Assembly (NCBI GenBank): GCA_001599815.1
Contig: BCIA01000001.1
Location: 3,290,934-3,354,933, forward strand
Length of the DNA: 64,000 bases
Source of the DNA: Furcasterigmium furcatum
Lineage: Eukaryota; Ascomycota; Sordariomycetes; Glomerellales; Plectosphaerellaceae
Direction: 5' to 3'
The stretch's first letter is position 1; each line of letters starts with the position of its first letter. The notes under the pieces are model-generated. The model saw nothing but the letters and a program-made list of their open reading frames with translations, was not told the DNA's origin and ran no database searches. Positions 9,414 through 19,926 of the stretch are shown one piece after another. The position numbers and the translations under genes are program-made.

Positions 9414-11939
9414 ATGCGTAGCTTGTTGCTTCTTGCGTCTCTCGGCCTCGCGGCTGCAGAAGATGGCCTGGCAGCATGGCTGCGGTACGCCCCTATTCCG
9501 CACGCGAAATGCTACCTCCAGAAGCTCCCCTCTGCCATTGTCACCCTCAACGCCACCGAGGGACTACCGGTGCACACCGCCGGCCAGGAACTCGCCGACG
9601 GAATCTTCGGCATCTTCGGCAAGGAGTTGACTTTCGGTTCCGACGAAGATGAAGCGACCGTGACCGTGGGCACTGTCGAAGCCTACGCCGAGAGCGGCGG
9701 CGACGTCGATGACCTTCCCGAGCTTATCGAGGACGGCTATTACCTCGACATCTCCGGCGGTAACGTCAAGATCCTCGGACAGAACGAGCGCGGAGCCCTG
9801 TACGGAACCTTCAAGTACCTTGCACGCTTGGCTCAAGGAACTGTCTCGGACGACTCGTTTGCTTCGAACCCCGATGCGCCGATTCGATGGGTCAACCAGT
9901 GGGATAACATGCGCGACGGAGGCATCCATGGAAGCGTTGAGAGAGGCTACGGTGGTGATTCCATCTTCTTCTGGGATGGGAAGATCCGCGATGATCTCAC
10001 CCGCGCCGGTCAGTACGCTCGCCTTCTGGCATCCATTGGACTCAATGCCGTGGTCGTCAACAACGTCAACGCCAACGCGCAGACGTTCACGTCCGAGAAC
10101 CTGGACGGCATTGCCCGCATTGCCAACGTATTCCGTCCCTATGGTATCCAGCTGGCTCTGTCACTCAACTTCGCCTCGCCTCAGCTGCTCGGAGCCCTTG
10201 ACACCTTTGACCCCTTTGACAAGGACGTCATCCAATGGTGGGAAGACCTTACGGACAGCATCTACGACAGAGTCCCTGATATGGCTGGCTATCTTGTCAA
10301 GGCCAATTCGGAAGGCCAACCTGGGCCTCTGACTTACAACAGGACTCTGGCCGATGGCGCCAACATGTTCGCTCGCGCGCTGGAGCCTCATGGCGGAATC
10401 ATCATGTTCCGCGCCTTCGTCTATGACCACCAGAGCCTGGACCAGGACGCCAACTGGAAAGCAGACCGCGCAAACGCCGCCGTTGAATTCTTTGAGGGTC
10501 TCGACACCGAGTTCGAGGACAACGTCGTCATCCAGATCAAGTATGGAGCCATTGACTTCCAGGTCCGCGAGCCCGTCTCTCCTCTCTTCGCCCACCTTCA
10601 CGAGACCGGCAGTGCCGTTGAGCTGCAGATCACCCAGGAGTATCTCGGACAGCAATGCCACCTGGTCTACCTCGCGCCGATGTGGAAGGAGCTTCTTGAT
10701 TTTGACCTCCGCGTCGAGAGCCAAGACTCGACCCTCGCAGACATCGTCAGCGGCAAGCGATTCAACAACAAGCTCGGCGGCTACGCCGGTGTCGTCAACG
10801 TCGGCCTCAACACCACGTGGCTCGGAAGCCACCTGTCCATGTCCAACCTGTATGCCTACGGCAAGCTTGCCTGGGACCCCTCGGAGGACTCGGTCGACAT
10901 GCTTCACGAGTGGATCAAGATGACCTTCAACCATGACCAGGAGGTCATCGACACCATCACCAAGATGTCGATGGAATCGTGGCCCGCTTATGAGGACTAC
11001 TCCGGCAACCTGGGCATCCAGACCCTGACGGACATTCTCCTCGGACACTACGGCCCCAACCCCGCGTCGCAGGACGGCAACCCCTGGGGCCAGTGGACTC
11101 GCGCCGACGGTCACAACATCGGCATGGACCGCACAGTCTGGAACGGCACGGGCAACGCGGGCCAGTACCCGCAGGAAGTGTTCGAGGTATACGAGAACAT
11201 CGAGACGACCCCCGACAACCTGCTGCTCTGGTTCCACCACGTCCCATACACCCAGGTCCTCAAGAGCGGCCTGACGGTGATCCAGCACTTCTACGACGCG
11301 CACTACAACGGCAGCGCCGTCGCGCAGACCTTTGTCGACCAGTGGCAGAGCATCAAGGACAAGATCGACCCGGAGCGCTACGAGCACATGCTCTACCGCC
11401 TCGTCTACCAGGCCGGCCACTCCCTGGTCTGGCGCGACTCAGTCAACCAGTTCTACTTCAACAAGTCGGGCATCCCCGACGAGGCGGGCCGCGTCGGCAA
11501 CCACCCGTACCGCATCGAGGCCGAGCACATGGACCTCGACGGCTACGTGCCGTACGCCGTGCACCCCTTCGAGGCCGCGAGCAACTCCCACTGCATTGTG
11601 ACGGCGACCAACTCGACGCAGGGCACGGCGTCGACGGTGCTGGACGTCGAGACGGGCACCTACGACGTCGCCGTGAACTACTACGACCAGGCCCACGGCA
11701 ACGCTACCTGGACGCTGTTCCTGGGCGAGGACCTTGTGGGCGAGTGGAAGGGCGACCACGAGTACATTCTCGGCAAGGCGCCGTCGATGTACATTGACGG
11801 CCAGACGGCGGCGAGGATCACCTTCCACGGCGTGTATGTCGAGACGGGCAGCACGCTGCGCATCGTCGGCACGCCTGACGGGGAGGAGCCTGCGCCGGTA
11901 GATTACATCTCGATTCTGCCCGAGGGGATAATAGACTGA
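9414..11939 (+). CDS. Secreted alpha-glucuronidase, GH67
   Basis: This enzyme releases 4-O-methyl-glucuronic acid or glucuronic acid from xylo-oligosaccharides. It is one exon coding 841 residues. The ATG at 9414 gives a signal peptide (MRSLLLLASLGLAAAE), whereas the upstream in-frame ATG at 9366 does not. The order of parts is the family's: an N-terminal domain, a (beta/alpha)8 barrel, and a C-terminal helical domain ending in a beta-rich tail. Catalytic residues can be placed by comparison with bacterial GH67: an acid Glu near residue 300 (KANSEGQPGP), and the pair Asp381 (AIDFQVREP) and Glu409 (ITQEYLG), which keep the 28-residue spacing of the bacterial pair. Several N-glycosylation sites fit secretion. 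It is encoded a few kb from the lyase and esterase, so this part of the window is rich in hemicellulose and pectin enzymes. Confidence 0.95.
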   Translation: MRSLLLLASLGLAAAEDGLAAWLRYAPIPHAKCYLQKLPSAIVTLNATEGLPVHTAGQELADGIFGIFGKELTFGSDEDEATVTVGTVEAYAESGGDVDDLPELIEDGYYLDISGGNVKILGQNERGALYGTFKYLARLAQGTVSDDSFASNPDAPIRWVNQWDNMRDGGIHGSVERGYGGDSIFFWDGKIRDDLTRAGQYARLLASIGLNAVVVNNVNANAQTFTSENLDGIARIANVFRPYGIQLALSLNFASPQLLGALDTFDPFDKDVIQWWEDLTDSIYDRVPDMAGYLVKANSEGQPGPLTYNRTLADGANMFARALEPHGGIIMFRAFVYDHQSLDQDANWKADRANAAVEFFEGLDTEFEDNVVIQIKYGAIDFQVREPVSPLFAHLHETGSAVELQITQEYLGQQCHLVYLAPMWKELLDFDLRVESQDSTLADIVSGKRFNNKLGGYAGVVNVGLNTTWLGSHLSMSNLYAYGKLAWDPSEDSVDMLHEWIKMTFNHDQEVIDTITKMSMESWPAYEDYSGNLGIQTLTDILLGHYGPNPASQDGNPWGQWTRADGHNIGMDRTVWNGTGNAGQYPQEVFEVYENIETTPDNLLLWFHHVPYTQVLKSGLTVIQHFYDAHYNGSAVAQTFVDQWQSIKDKIDPERYEHMLYRLVYQAGHSLVWRDSVNQFYFNKSGIPDEAGRVGNHPYRIEAEHMDLDGYVPYAVHPFEAASNSHCIVTATNSTQGTASTVLDVETGTYDVAVNYYDQAHGNATWTLFLGEDLVGEWKGDHEYILGKAPSMYIDGQTAARITFHGVYVETGSTLRIVGTPDGEEPAPVDYISILPEGIID

Positions 11940-12330
11940 GCATGATGTGGTAGACTGTTAGCCAGACGGAGACTAGGGGCAAGGAAAGGCTGGGCCCGGC
12001 AGCCTGTTGTCGACAGAGTGAGATCGTCCTAGAGAGAATAAAGAGACATCCTCGTTCCCTGAAGATTTCCCTTGCAGGACAAGTCAGTGTGTTTGATGTG
12101 TTGAGGGTAGTCGGCGCTCGGTGACCACTTGTAAGTATCAATGGCATACGCGGGAGGTCTGAGGCATCATGCAGTTTGGAAATGGGTGAAACAATGCAGC
12201 TTGGGTTTCGCTTGCTTTATGTACATAATACCAGACAGTCCGTTTACCGGCGCCGGTCATTGTCATTAACGTTGCTCATTGCAAAGACGTTACGGATCGG
12301 GCCCCTCATCTCACATCAACGGCCAAACTT
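11940..12330. other. Convergent 3' intergenic region
   Basis: This 390-bp gap between two genes transcribed towards each other has no open frame with coding character. It is expected to hold both 3' untranslated regions. Confidence 0.4.
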
Positions 12331-12954
12331 TTACAGAAGGCCGGCGGCGGCAATCATGGCGAAGAGCATCATGCTGGCGGAAGAGGTCATGGAGCTGGCG
12401 GCGCTGTCGCCGTCGCCAGACTCCTCCTCCGTATCGCTAGACTCCTCGGTCTCATCAGCATCAGCAGTGGGGGACTGTGACTTGTGTGTTAGTATCGGGC
12501 ATGAAGGCACTGACGGCGTTGGCAGGCACTGTACGTACTGCCTCGTTGTTGGTGGTCTCCGTGCCGGAAGACTCCTCAGCGTCGACGGGGGTGGCGTCGA
12601 GCTCGCATGCATCAGCGGCCTCGGTGACGCCGTTGCCGTAGTGCTGCCAGATGTCGAACTCCTCGGCGCAGTTGAGGCACTCCTCGAGGAAACCCAACCA
12701 GGTGGAGTTGTCGCAGTGCGTATCCTCCTCCTTGCCACCGAGGATGGCGTTGCCTGGAAGGCGGGACATATTAGTACAACGGAGGGCTAGTTGGTGAGTT
12801 TGTGTAAGGGAGGCATACCGCAGTTTTCGTGGCACGCGAACTTCTCGCCGGTGGCCTGGCGAGCCTCGAGGGGGACGACGTCGAGGTACTCGTAGCCGGC
12901 AACGGCGGGGAGGGCGGCGAGGCCGGCGGCGAAGAGGGCAATGTAGGACTTCAT
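12331..12954 (-). CDS. Small GPI-anchored cell surface protein with six cysteines, unknown function
   Basis: Exons on the minus strand are 12954-12819, 12753-12539 and 12474-12331, giving 164 residues. The first intron has a TACTAAT-like branch site. A signal peptide (residues 1 to about 19) is followed by a compact domain with six cysteines at 41, 45, 59, 71, 74 and 95 (pattern CxxxC, then C, then CxxC, then C). A Ser/Thr/Glu/Asp-rich stalk then leads to a hydrophobic C-terminal tail after a small-residue stretch (SAASSMTSSAS), as expected for a GPI signal. Six cysteines and this spacing do not fit the eight-cysteine CFEM domain. It looks like a fungal wall protein; I know of no function. 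Confidence 0.8.
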
Positions 12955-14757
12955 GGTGGCTTGGGGGGATGAAGTATATGGGGGATAGTCTTTGCTCTCA
13001 AGGCGACTGGGGCTGGAATTGGCAGGTGAGTCTGTAAGGAACACAGAGGGCTGGAGGGGAGAAGGGGAGAGACGGGCCCGACCAGTGGGAAGAGGCGGGA
13101 TTACTTATACTCAAGCCCAGCCTTGGCTCTGGATCCACGGACTGGCACACATCCCAGGGATATCGTGGGATGGTAGATGCCATGCCGGGCTTGAGGGTGG
13201 CGGCCGAGGCCGGATCGGGGAGGTCGGGGGGGTCGCTTGGGAGACGGGGGATGGGGACTCGGTTGCGGTGAGGCATGTGAGCTTGGCTCGCCGCCGCTGC
13301 TTGATGAGCGTAATGCCAGTGTAGCACTTCCAGTCATTTAGACTTTGTCTGCATCTATCCGTTCCTCTAGCCATGGAACTCTCACTGCAAATAGGCTGAC
13401 CCCGACGAAGACCGTGCCCTCCCTCATCCCCCCGTCTTCCCGTTCCCATGGGACATGGTGCATCGGCGAACCAGACTCGAGGTATTGCGAGTAGCAGCCA
13501 GGAAACAAGAACGGCAGTTGAGGCTTTTACCGCACACAAGTGCCATACCACCTCGCCTAGGTACGGCAAAGGCCCTGGCTTGGGGCCCTGCAAGATTCTC
13601 CACGCATTTGTCGTGTTATTGAACGCCTCCAGGCCTGCCCCTCTCCCAAACAAGGATGCTGAAGGCTCGGCGCACGTCCGTGATTGGGTTTATCAATCTT
13701 ATCAGATGATCAGATAAAAACTGTTGGCCGCCTTTGTCCCCGCCTCGGACGCAGCCAAGCCTTGAGATCCTGGCCGCCGCCCAATCGCAGATGATGCCAT
13801 GGCTGGCAGACCGAGGTGAACCCTCTCCGTCGCCGGCATCGCGTGATATCGGGCGGCTTTCGCGGGACTTTCTCGGTTTTCGGGTCTTGGGAGAGCTGAG
13901 CTACGAGATGCTGGTGGGCAGAAAAGGCAGACGGAACGCCGCCTCGGCCTTGACAGTGGCCCGGCCTCTCTGATATTTTTTTTCATTCATTCATCTTGGT
14001 TCTTCTCGCGCCAATTTTTATTTCCCTATGGTCAGGCCTGCTCATATGAAGGTCCTCGGTCGCCCTGGACGCCGCGCTCCTTAATGTTCCGAACGGAAGT
14101 CTCCCTCTCGCCAGAATCGTCTCCACGGACAAGCCCAGCTCCCTCTCAATTTAAGATACCCCATGGCTTATGGCTTTTCTATCCATACCGGCTCATATAG
14201 CTGAGGCAGAGGAATACAGGAAGTTTCCCCTGGAATATGCCCATGATTTCAGGCACACGTGGGCTGGATATGGGGTGAAAGGGGATCTGACTCGGAGCGT
14301 ACTATATTGCCAGCGACTGACTGCCCACCATTTCCGACACGCTTCATCAATGGGACTCGTCGCCCTCCCAAGCACATACGACCACACCCGCCGGAAAATA
14401 CGGGATCCCGTCCGCTCTCCCAATGTCAAGCCGGCGAGGGCCAGAGTAGTAGTCGGGTCGGTGACGACCGGCGAATGCCTGGTGTTGTATGTTCTTTTTA
14501 GTCCTTTTGCCTCTTGTTTTGCTAAGAGGCCATGAGGAATATGAGGAAAAGTAGCCACACGGAGCTTTCTCCAACGCCTCACAAGTCACTCAGGGTCATT
14601 TCGATTGTTCGCTCAAACTGGTAATGCTAATTCTTCTAGTACTCTATGCACAGGCTATCCACCACTCTCTCAAACGACCACAGGACAACACAAAGCCACC
14701 GAGTACTGCAGACAGGGGCCCATTTCACTGAATGGGGCGTTTTTTCACAGCAGACCC
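12955..14757. other. 1.8-kb intergenic region, no gene seen
   Basis: Several open frames exist on both strands but overlap each other, lack splice-consistent extensions and have no recognisable protein features. The first few hundred bases would be the promoter of the small GPI protein. The region just before 14,758 would be the 3' end of the sugar transporter. Confidence 0.4.
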
Positions 14758-16555
14758 TTAGACCTTGTGGTCGGGGGCGCGGGTCTCGATGGTGGAAACC
14801 TGCTCGGCGGCCTCCTTGTCCTCGTAGGTCCTCTCGGCGACGTGGTACACCTTCTCGTCCTCGGTCGGGTAGGCGTGCTTGTACATGGTCCACAGGGGGC
14901 GCTCGAAGAGGTCGTCCATGGCCTCGAGGGAGCGGCCCTTGAGCTCGGGGAGGATGACGTAGAAGATGCAGACGCCGAAGAGGGTCGAGCACCCAAAGAA
15001 CAGGAACGTGCCGTAGCCCATGGAGCGCATCATGTGGGGGACGGCGGAGGTGATGCCGTACGTCACGAGCCACTTGAAGCAGAAGCAGAGGGACATGCCG
15101 ACGGAGCGGATGCGCGTGGGGAAGATCTCGGCGGTCACGACGTAGGGGGCGACCGAGTAGCCGAAGGACCAGCCGATGGCGTAGAGCTGGATGAAGATGA
15201 TGCCGACGATGCCGCCGGGGCTGGTGCCGGCGCCGGGGGTGACGTTGCCGAAGCGTAGGTACAGACCCATGTACATCATGGCAAGGCCCTGGGTGATGCC
15301 GCCGATGAGGAGCGGGAGACGGCGGCCGACGCGGTCAATGACGAAGGTGACGTAGACGATCATGGCGGCGAGCTTGACGATGCCGTAGACGCCGACGGTG
15401 AGGAGCGAGCTGGAGCCCTTGGGAACACCGATCATGGTGAAGATCTGGGGCGCAAAGTAGTTGAGGGCATCGGTACCGGTGAGCTTCTGGAAAAGGAAGA
15501 GCAGGATCGAGAGCAGGAAACGGCGGCGGTTGCTCGCGCTGCCGGCGAGCGACTTGAAGACCTGGATGTAGTTGAAGCTGCGAGCGTTGCCCTGCTCGTT
15601 CTCGACCTGGGCGCAGATCTGGTTGTACTCGCTCTGGACGTAGGGGTGCTCGGCGGGGAGGTTGCGGAGCTTGCACAGGTTCTTGAGACCCTGCTCGGCC
15701 TTGCCGCGGGCGATGAGAGCACGGGGAGTCTCAATGAGGACTATATTCGGGGTCAGCGGCTTGCCATCTCACATCTTCTGGAAGGTACATACACCAAATC
15801 ATGATGGCCATGAAGCCACCGGGGATCAGCTGGATGCCGAGGGACAGCTGCCACGACTTGTCCGTGAGGAACTCGGCGCGGGGCCACCTCGAGATGCCGT
15901 AGTTGATCCAGAAGGCAAGGGCGAGGGCAAGGACGATCATGAGGTTGTAGGAGGTGGTGAGAGAGCCACGGATGGACTTGGGGGCGTTCTCGGCAAGGAA
16001 CTGGGGAGAAAGCTGGCATTCATGGTGAGCTGGTGCCCGAAAAGGAGTGTCAAGGGCTCACATACCATAGAAGTGGCGCCGATGGCCAGACCGGCGAGGA
16101 AACGGCCAGCATACATGGCCGAGAGGATGGGGACCTCCTGAAGAGCGGCACCGACCATGAAGACAAGGCCCATGATACCAAGGGCGTACTTACGGCCGAC
16201 GAAATCGGCGAGGGGAGCGCCCATCAGGGCACCGCCGGCACCACCAGCAGACACTATCGAACAGAAAGTCAGAGATTGCGCTTCTCTCGGTCTCAAGGGT
16301 TCGGCTGTCCAACTTACACATTCCTGCGACGACACCCTCGCGCTGGTCGGCCTCGTGAGGCGACAGCTCATCGTATCCAAACGTTGTGCGGAAGGCAGGG
16401 AACGTCAGGACGCCACCGATGTTGCCCTGATCGAAACCATAGGCACAGCCTGCAAAGGCAGTGGTGATTGTGAGGAGGACGAGCCTCTTGTTGAAGATCT
16501 CCTTGGGATCGCTCTTGTATTCGGGGTTGGCCCAAATGGAGTTGCCGCCACCCAT
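14758..16555 (-). CDS. MFS sugar/quinate-type transporter
   Basis: This is a 12-helix proton-coupled permease of the sugar porter family in the plasma membrane. Exons on the minus strand are 16555-16318, 16253-16066, 16012-15793 and 15740-14758, giving 542 residues. Family signatures are in order: YGFDQGNIGG in helix 1, DFVGRKYALG in the 2-3 loop, PKSIRGSL after helix 4, a PETPR-like FLIETPRAL in the middle, FQKLTGTDALNYF in helix 7, DRVGRRLPLL in the 8-9 loop, and PELKGRSLEAMDDLF near the end. The text is closest to quinate and acid-sugar permeases of filamentous fungi, but the substrate cannot be read from sequence. The ATG at 16555 directly precedes MGGGNSIW. It shares a 915-bp divergent promoter with the BNR propeller gene; a CGG-NN-ACAA-RN-CCG site lies 329 bp upstream of its start. 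Confidence 0.92.
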
Positions 16556-17470
16556 CTTGTCGAAGGTTTGGGGGTTGAGGTCGGGGAGACGAGGATGTGT
16601 GGTGAAGGTGATGGGAGAGAAGGAGTTGTTGTGTCCGGCTGAGCTGCGAGCTGATGCTGGATAGTGGGACAAAGGAAAGACGGCGTTCTCAGGGCCAGGG
16701 GCGCATCATGATATAGTGAGAGGTTGCTTGCCCAGAGTTGTGAGATTCTGAATCAAGTCCGAGTTCTCTGGGATGCGGCGATGTCCCCACGGGGCACGAA
16801 CGGCAGACCTCAGGCCGGGCGAACCGTTCCCCGCAAAGCTGGGGAGGGTGCAATCGCGAGTCAGAAACGTTCTGGAATGGAGTCGGCGACAAAGCCGACA
16901 TCTCCAGAAGACGAGAGAGCGGAGAAATAGGGCCTCGTCTGAGGGTAGTGTGTTTCCCCATGCAGTTTAGTCGCGACTCCAACCCGATACTTTCGCCGGT
17001 CCCAAGACCATCTCTCGCCCAACCAGGACGGGGGCAATGCTTGAGTCGGCAGGTCGGCGACAATGCCAGGGGCTGATCACAGGGCCTCGCCATGCCGGCA
17101 CTCAGCCCGAGTTTATGCCGCGCCAGATGAAAGCCGATTCCAAGACGGGGAGCAAGCCCTGGGTGGTCCCGGCACTGACGTGTCTCTGAGTCCCGCGGGG
17201 AAGTGGAGGTTCTCCCCAACTCGGAGACCATCGGGGCAGTCTCTGGAGGGCCAAGGCCGCATGAGGGGGAGCGTTGGAGGGGATGGGCGCTATTTCATAC
17301 TACGATAGCCCTGAAAGCTGGGCAGAGCCTCAGCAAAGTGTGGTGATACCCATTCCTCAGACTTCAAGTTGTCCCTGGTTGTTGTCGCTCCGCAACTCTG
17401 GCATTCATTCTGTTTGACTTTGCATTGCCTTTGCCTCACTTTGAGTCATTCTCTATCACATTTCACGAAT
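16556..17470. promoter_or_regulatory. Divergent promoter of permease and BNR propeller genes
   Basis: This region separates the two divergent starts. It contains the inverted site CGGCGACAAAGCCG at 16884-16897, inside a longer perfect palindrome GTCGGC-N6-GCCGAC (16882-16899). It also holds a half-degenerate version, CGGCGACAATGCCA, at 17055-17068 and a plain CGG-N8-CCG at 17096-17109. The same type of site occurs in the next two divergent promoters of the cluster. These are likely targets of a Zn2Cys6 dimer, by inference. Confidence 0.6.
16884..16897. promoter_or_regulatory. Candidate Zn2Cys6 operator, site A
   Basis: CGGCGACAAAGCCG. Inverted CGG triplets with an 8-bp spacer holding ACAAA; matches CGG-NN-ACAA-RN-CCG, shared with the sites at 20354, 24114 and 24146. 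Confidence 0.6.
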
Positions 17471-18613
17471 ATGGCTCCCTCGCTGCAGTCCGCGGCCCTC
17501 CCCGCGGCGACCATCCAGTCCCACGCGTCCAACCTCTTGCAGCTCCCTGACAAGACTCTGCTCTGTGTGTGGTTCGGCGGCTCCCAGGAAGGCCTCCCTG
17601 ATATCAGCATCTGGCACTCTCGCCTCGCGCCAGACTCGACCGAATGGTCTGCCCCCGTGAAGATCTCCGCAGACGACAACAGGAGCTGCCAGAACCCCGT
17701 CCTCTTCCGGGCGCCTGAAACCGGCCTCCTCTGGCTTCTTCACACATCCCAAGATGCCGGCAACCAGGATGGCTGCTACATCATGGCCCGCACATCTTCA
17801 GACAACGGCCTGACCTGGTCCGAGCCTCGCTTCCCCTTCAAGGGCGTCACGGGCGCCTTCGTCCGCCAGCCCATCGTCGTCCTGCCCGACGGCACCTGGA
17901 CACTCCCTGTCTTCCACTGCCGCTCCGCCCCCGGCCAGCGGTGGATCGGCAACGACGATATCTCCGGTGTCTTCTACTCCCGCGACCAGGGCGAGACCTG
18001 GACCGAGAACGTTGTCCCTGACAGCATCGGCGCCGTCCACATGAACATCGTCGCCCCTGCCAAGGGCTCGTCGGAGTACGCCGCCTTCTACCGCAGCCGC
18101 TGGGCCGACAACATCTACCGCTCCACGTCCACTGACGGCCTTAACTGGTCCGCCCCGAAGGCCTTGTCCCTCCCCAACCCCAACAGCGGCATCTGCGCCG
18201 CCCGCCTCCCCTCGGGCAACCTGGCCCTGGTCTTCAACCGCTCCGCCTCCGAGCCCGGCCTCGCCAAGCGCGAGGGTCTCTACGACGACATCACCCCCGA
18301 GGACGACAAGAGGCCCAACCAAGCCGCCGTCCACGGCAAGACGGCCATCTGGGGCACGCCGCGCAAGGCACTGACCGTCGGCATCTCCAGCGACAACGGC
18401 CTGACGTGGAAGGAGAGGGTCCTGGAGGAGGGCGACGGGTTCTGCATGACGAACAACTCGGAGCACAAGACGAACCGCGAGCTGAGCTACCCCAGCATCC
18501 TGGCCGAGCAGACTGCTCCCGGGGCGCCGGTGCATATTTCTTTCACTTTCCACAGGCAGTACATCAAGTACGTGAGGATCGACGATATCGAGAGCTGGGT
18601 GAACGCTGCATAG
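17471..18613 (+). CDS. Intracellular BNR/Asp-box beta-propeller protein (sialidase-like fold, BNR_2 family)
   Basis: Single exon, 380 residues from the ATG at 17471. Four Asp boxes of the S-x-D-x-G-x-T-W kind are visible (SSDNGLTWSEP, SRDQGETWTE, STDGLNWS, SSDNGLTWKER), spaced as in a six- or seven-bladed propeller. The start WFGGSQEGLPDISIW is typical of the BNR_2 group. There is no signal peptide, so the protein should act in the cytosol. True sialidases need an arginine triad and an FRIP-type motif; FRIP is not seen, so calling it a sialidase would be unsafe. Related propellers include rhamnosidases and rhamnose-glucuronate lyases (GH145, PL27, PL42), which would suit the neighbourhood, but the activity is unknown. 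It is divergent from the sugar permease and close to a DHDPS-type aldolase, which suggests that it processes an imported oligosaccharide. Confidence 0.85.
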   Translation: MAPSLQSAALPAATIQSHASNLLQLPDKTLLCVWFGGSQEGLPDISIWHSRLAPDSTEWSAPVKISADDNRSCQNPVLFRAPETGLLWLLHTSQDAGNQDGCYIMARTSSDNGLTWSEPRFPFKGVTGAFVRQPIVVLPDGTWTLPVFHCRSAPGQRWIGNDDISGVFYSRDQGETWTENVVPDSIGAVHMNIVAPAKGSSEYAAFYRSRWADNIYRSTSTDGLNWSAPKALSLPNPNSGICAARLPSGNLALVFNRSASEPGLAKREGLYDDITPEDDKRPNQAAVHGKTAIWGTPRKALTVGISSDNGLTWKERVLEEGDGFCMTNNSEHKTNRELSYPSILAEQTAPGAPVHISFTFHRQYIKYVRIDDIESWVNAA

Positions 18614-18939
18614 ATTTGGACAGGAAAAGGGATGCTTAGATACCATTCAATGCCATGATCCTGCTTTTATTCTTGCCTGTTCCTAAGCCAAAACGTACAA
18701 GTGCCATCAGTCATGACAGTGGGAGATCTCTCATAGCTCATGTGGGTCAATTCATAGCCAAAGTCCCTACTTACAAAGTCCCAAGCTAGGAAACTCATGC
18801 TCTCATGACATCGGGTCATAAGTCTCGAGGTCACTAGAGAAGGAAACGTCACACAGGTCAAGACACAGAGACAGACAGACGGGGTTTGAAATGCCAAAAA
18901 GAGTCTATTTGCAACATGCTAGATGCTAGATACACAAAT
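18614..18939. other. Convergent 3' intergenic region
   Basis: The 326 bp between the stops of the propeller and aldolase genes have no coding signal. Confidence 0.4.
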
Positions 18940-19926
18940 CTATTTCTCCCACGACCGCTGCTTCTCAATGTCCGCCAGCACGCCTAGCGTCTCGACAGTC
19001 CACTTCTTCGCCGCGTCGCCCAGGGGCTGGTACGGCGCGCGCATCTGCCACGACTCGACGTCCGTGACGCCGATGTCGCGTCCCAGGAAGTACCACGCGC
19101 CGTACTTTGTGTTCGACAGGCCTTTCTTGCACGCCCACTCGGCGTTGGCGACGACGTACTGCAGCTCCTTAGCCTCGTCGACCCTGCCTGCCTTCCAGAG
19201 GTCGTAGACGGCCGCCGTGGCGCCGGGGAAGATGTTGCCCATGCCCGTCACGCAGCCGCTGCCACCGGCCTGCAGCGTCGGCAGCAGGTAGTCGCTGCTG
19301 CCGCCGAAGACGCCGAACTGCTCGTGCGCGAACTTGCTCGTCAGGCGGGTCAGCTTGCCGACGTTGCCACAGGTCAGCTTGACGGCGGAGATGTTGGGGT
19401 GCTCCGCGAGGGCGGCGATCTGGTCTGAGTCGAGGTCGATGCCGGAGGTGACGCCGGGGAAGTTGTAGACGACGACGGGGATGGGCGAGGCGTCGGCGAC
19501 GGCGCGGTAGTACTTGAGCTGCGCGTCGCTGGAGAGGGCCTTGGCCCAGTAGCTGGGGGGCAGGAGGAGGCCGAAGTTGGCGCCGGCGTCCGCGACGTCC
19601 TTTGCGTTCTGGATCGTCTCGTAAGTGGACTGGGCGGAGATGCCTGCCACGATGGGGTAGTCGGGCTTGTTCAGCTCCTTGATGGCCTGCGCGGCGTTGG
19701 CGATGACGGCCTTGCGCTCGGGGGCAGTGAGGAGGGCGAGCTCGCCGTTGGTCCCCAGGTAGACGAGGCCGTGCATTCCCGCGGCAACGAGGGCCTGGGT
19801 ATGCTTGCGCATGGCCTCGAAGTCTACGGGCTGCGAGGCATCGCCGGCCTTGTAGAGGGTGACCACGGGCGTGTAGACGCCCGGGGGGAGGGGCTTCGCC
19901 TTGGCTGCGATGGTGCTGGACGGCAT
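18940..19926 (-). CDS. DHDPS/N-acetylneuraminate lyase family aldolase (2-keto-3-deoxy acid aldolase type)
   Basis: Class I aldolases of this family split or join pyruvate and an aldehyde through a Schiff base on lysine. Single exon, 328 residues. Visible motifs are GTNGELALLTAPERK (the GxxGE pyruvate-binding turn), the catalytic tyrosine in VVYNFPGVTSG, and the Schiff-base lysine in ISAVKLTCGN, with a late GGSGCVTGMGN loop. The wording around the tyrosine and lysine is close to the fungal 2-keto-3-deoxy-L-galactonate aldolase of galacturonate catabolism (GaaC/LGA1), but fungi have several paralogues, so substrate and product stay open. The start at 19926 faces the FMN dehydrogenase across 775 bp. 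A CGG-GTACAAGC-CCG site lies 428 bp upstream. Confidence 0.9.
   Translation of the reverse strand: MPSSTIAAKAKPLPPGVYTPVVTLYKAGDASQPVDFEAMRKHTQALVAAGMHGLVYLGTNGELALLTAPERKAVIANAAQAIKELNKPDYPIVAGISAQSTYETIQNAKDVADAGANFGLLLPPSYWAKALSSDAQLKYYRAVADASPIPVVVYNFPGVTSGIDLDSDQIAALAEHPNISAVKLTCGNVGKLTRLTSKFAHEQFGVFGGSSDYLLPTLQAGGSGCVTGMGNIFPGATAAVYDLWKAGRVDEAKELQYVVANAEWACKKGLSNTKYGAWYFLGRDIGVTDVESWQMRAPYQPLGDAAKKWTVETLGVLADIEKQRSWEK

Noticed and set aside
10161..11420. 419-codon frame on the minus strand
   Set aside because: It lies fully inside the GH67 coding exon; such antisense frames arise from GC-rich third codon positions.
12331..12954. CFEM domain in the small GPI protein
   Set aside because: Only six cysteines, with spacing that does not match the eight-cysteine CFEM pattern.
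17471..18613. Calling the propeller a true sialidase, with the aldolase as sialic acid lyase
   Set aside because: FRIP motif and arginine triad not seen, no secretion signal, and no kinase or epimerase for sialic acid use nearby; the aldolase motifs look more like fungal keto-deoxy acid aldolases.
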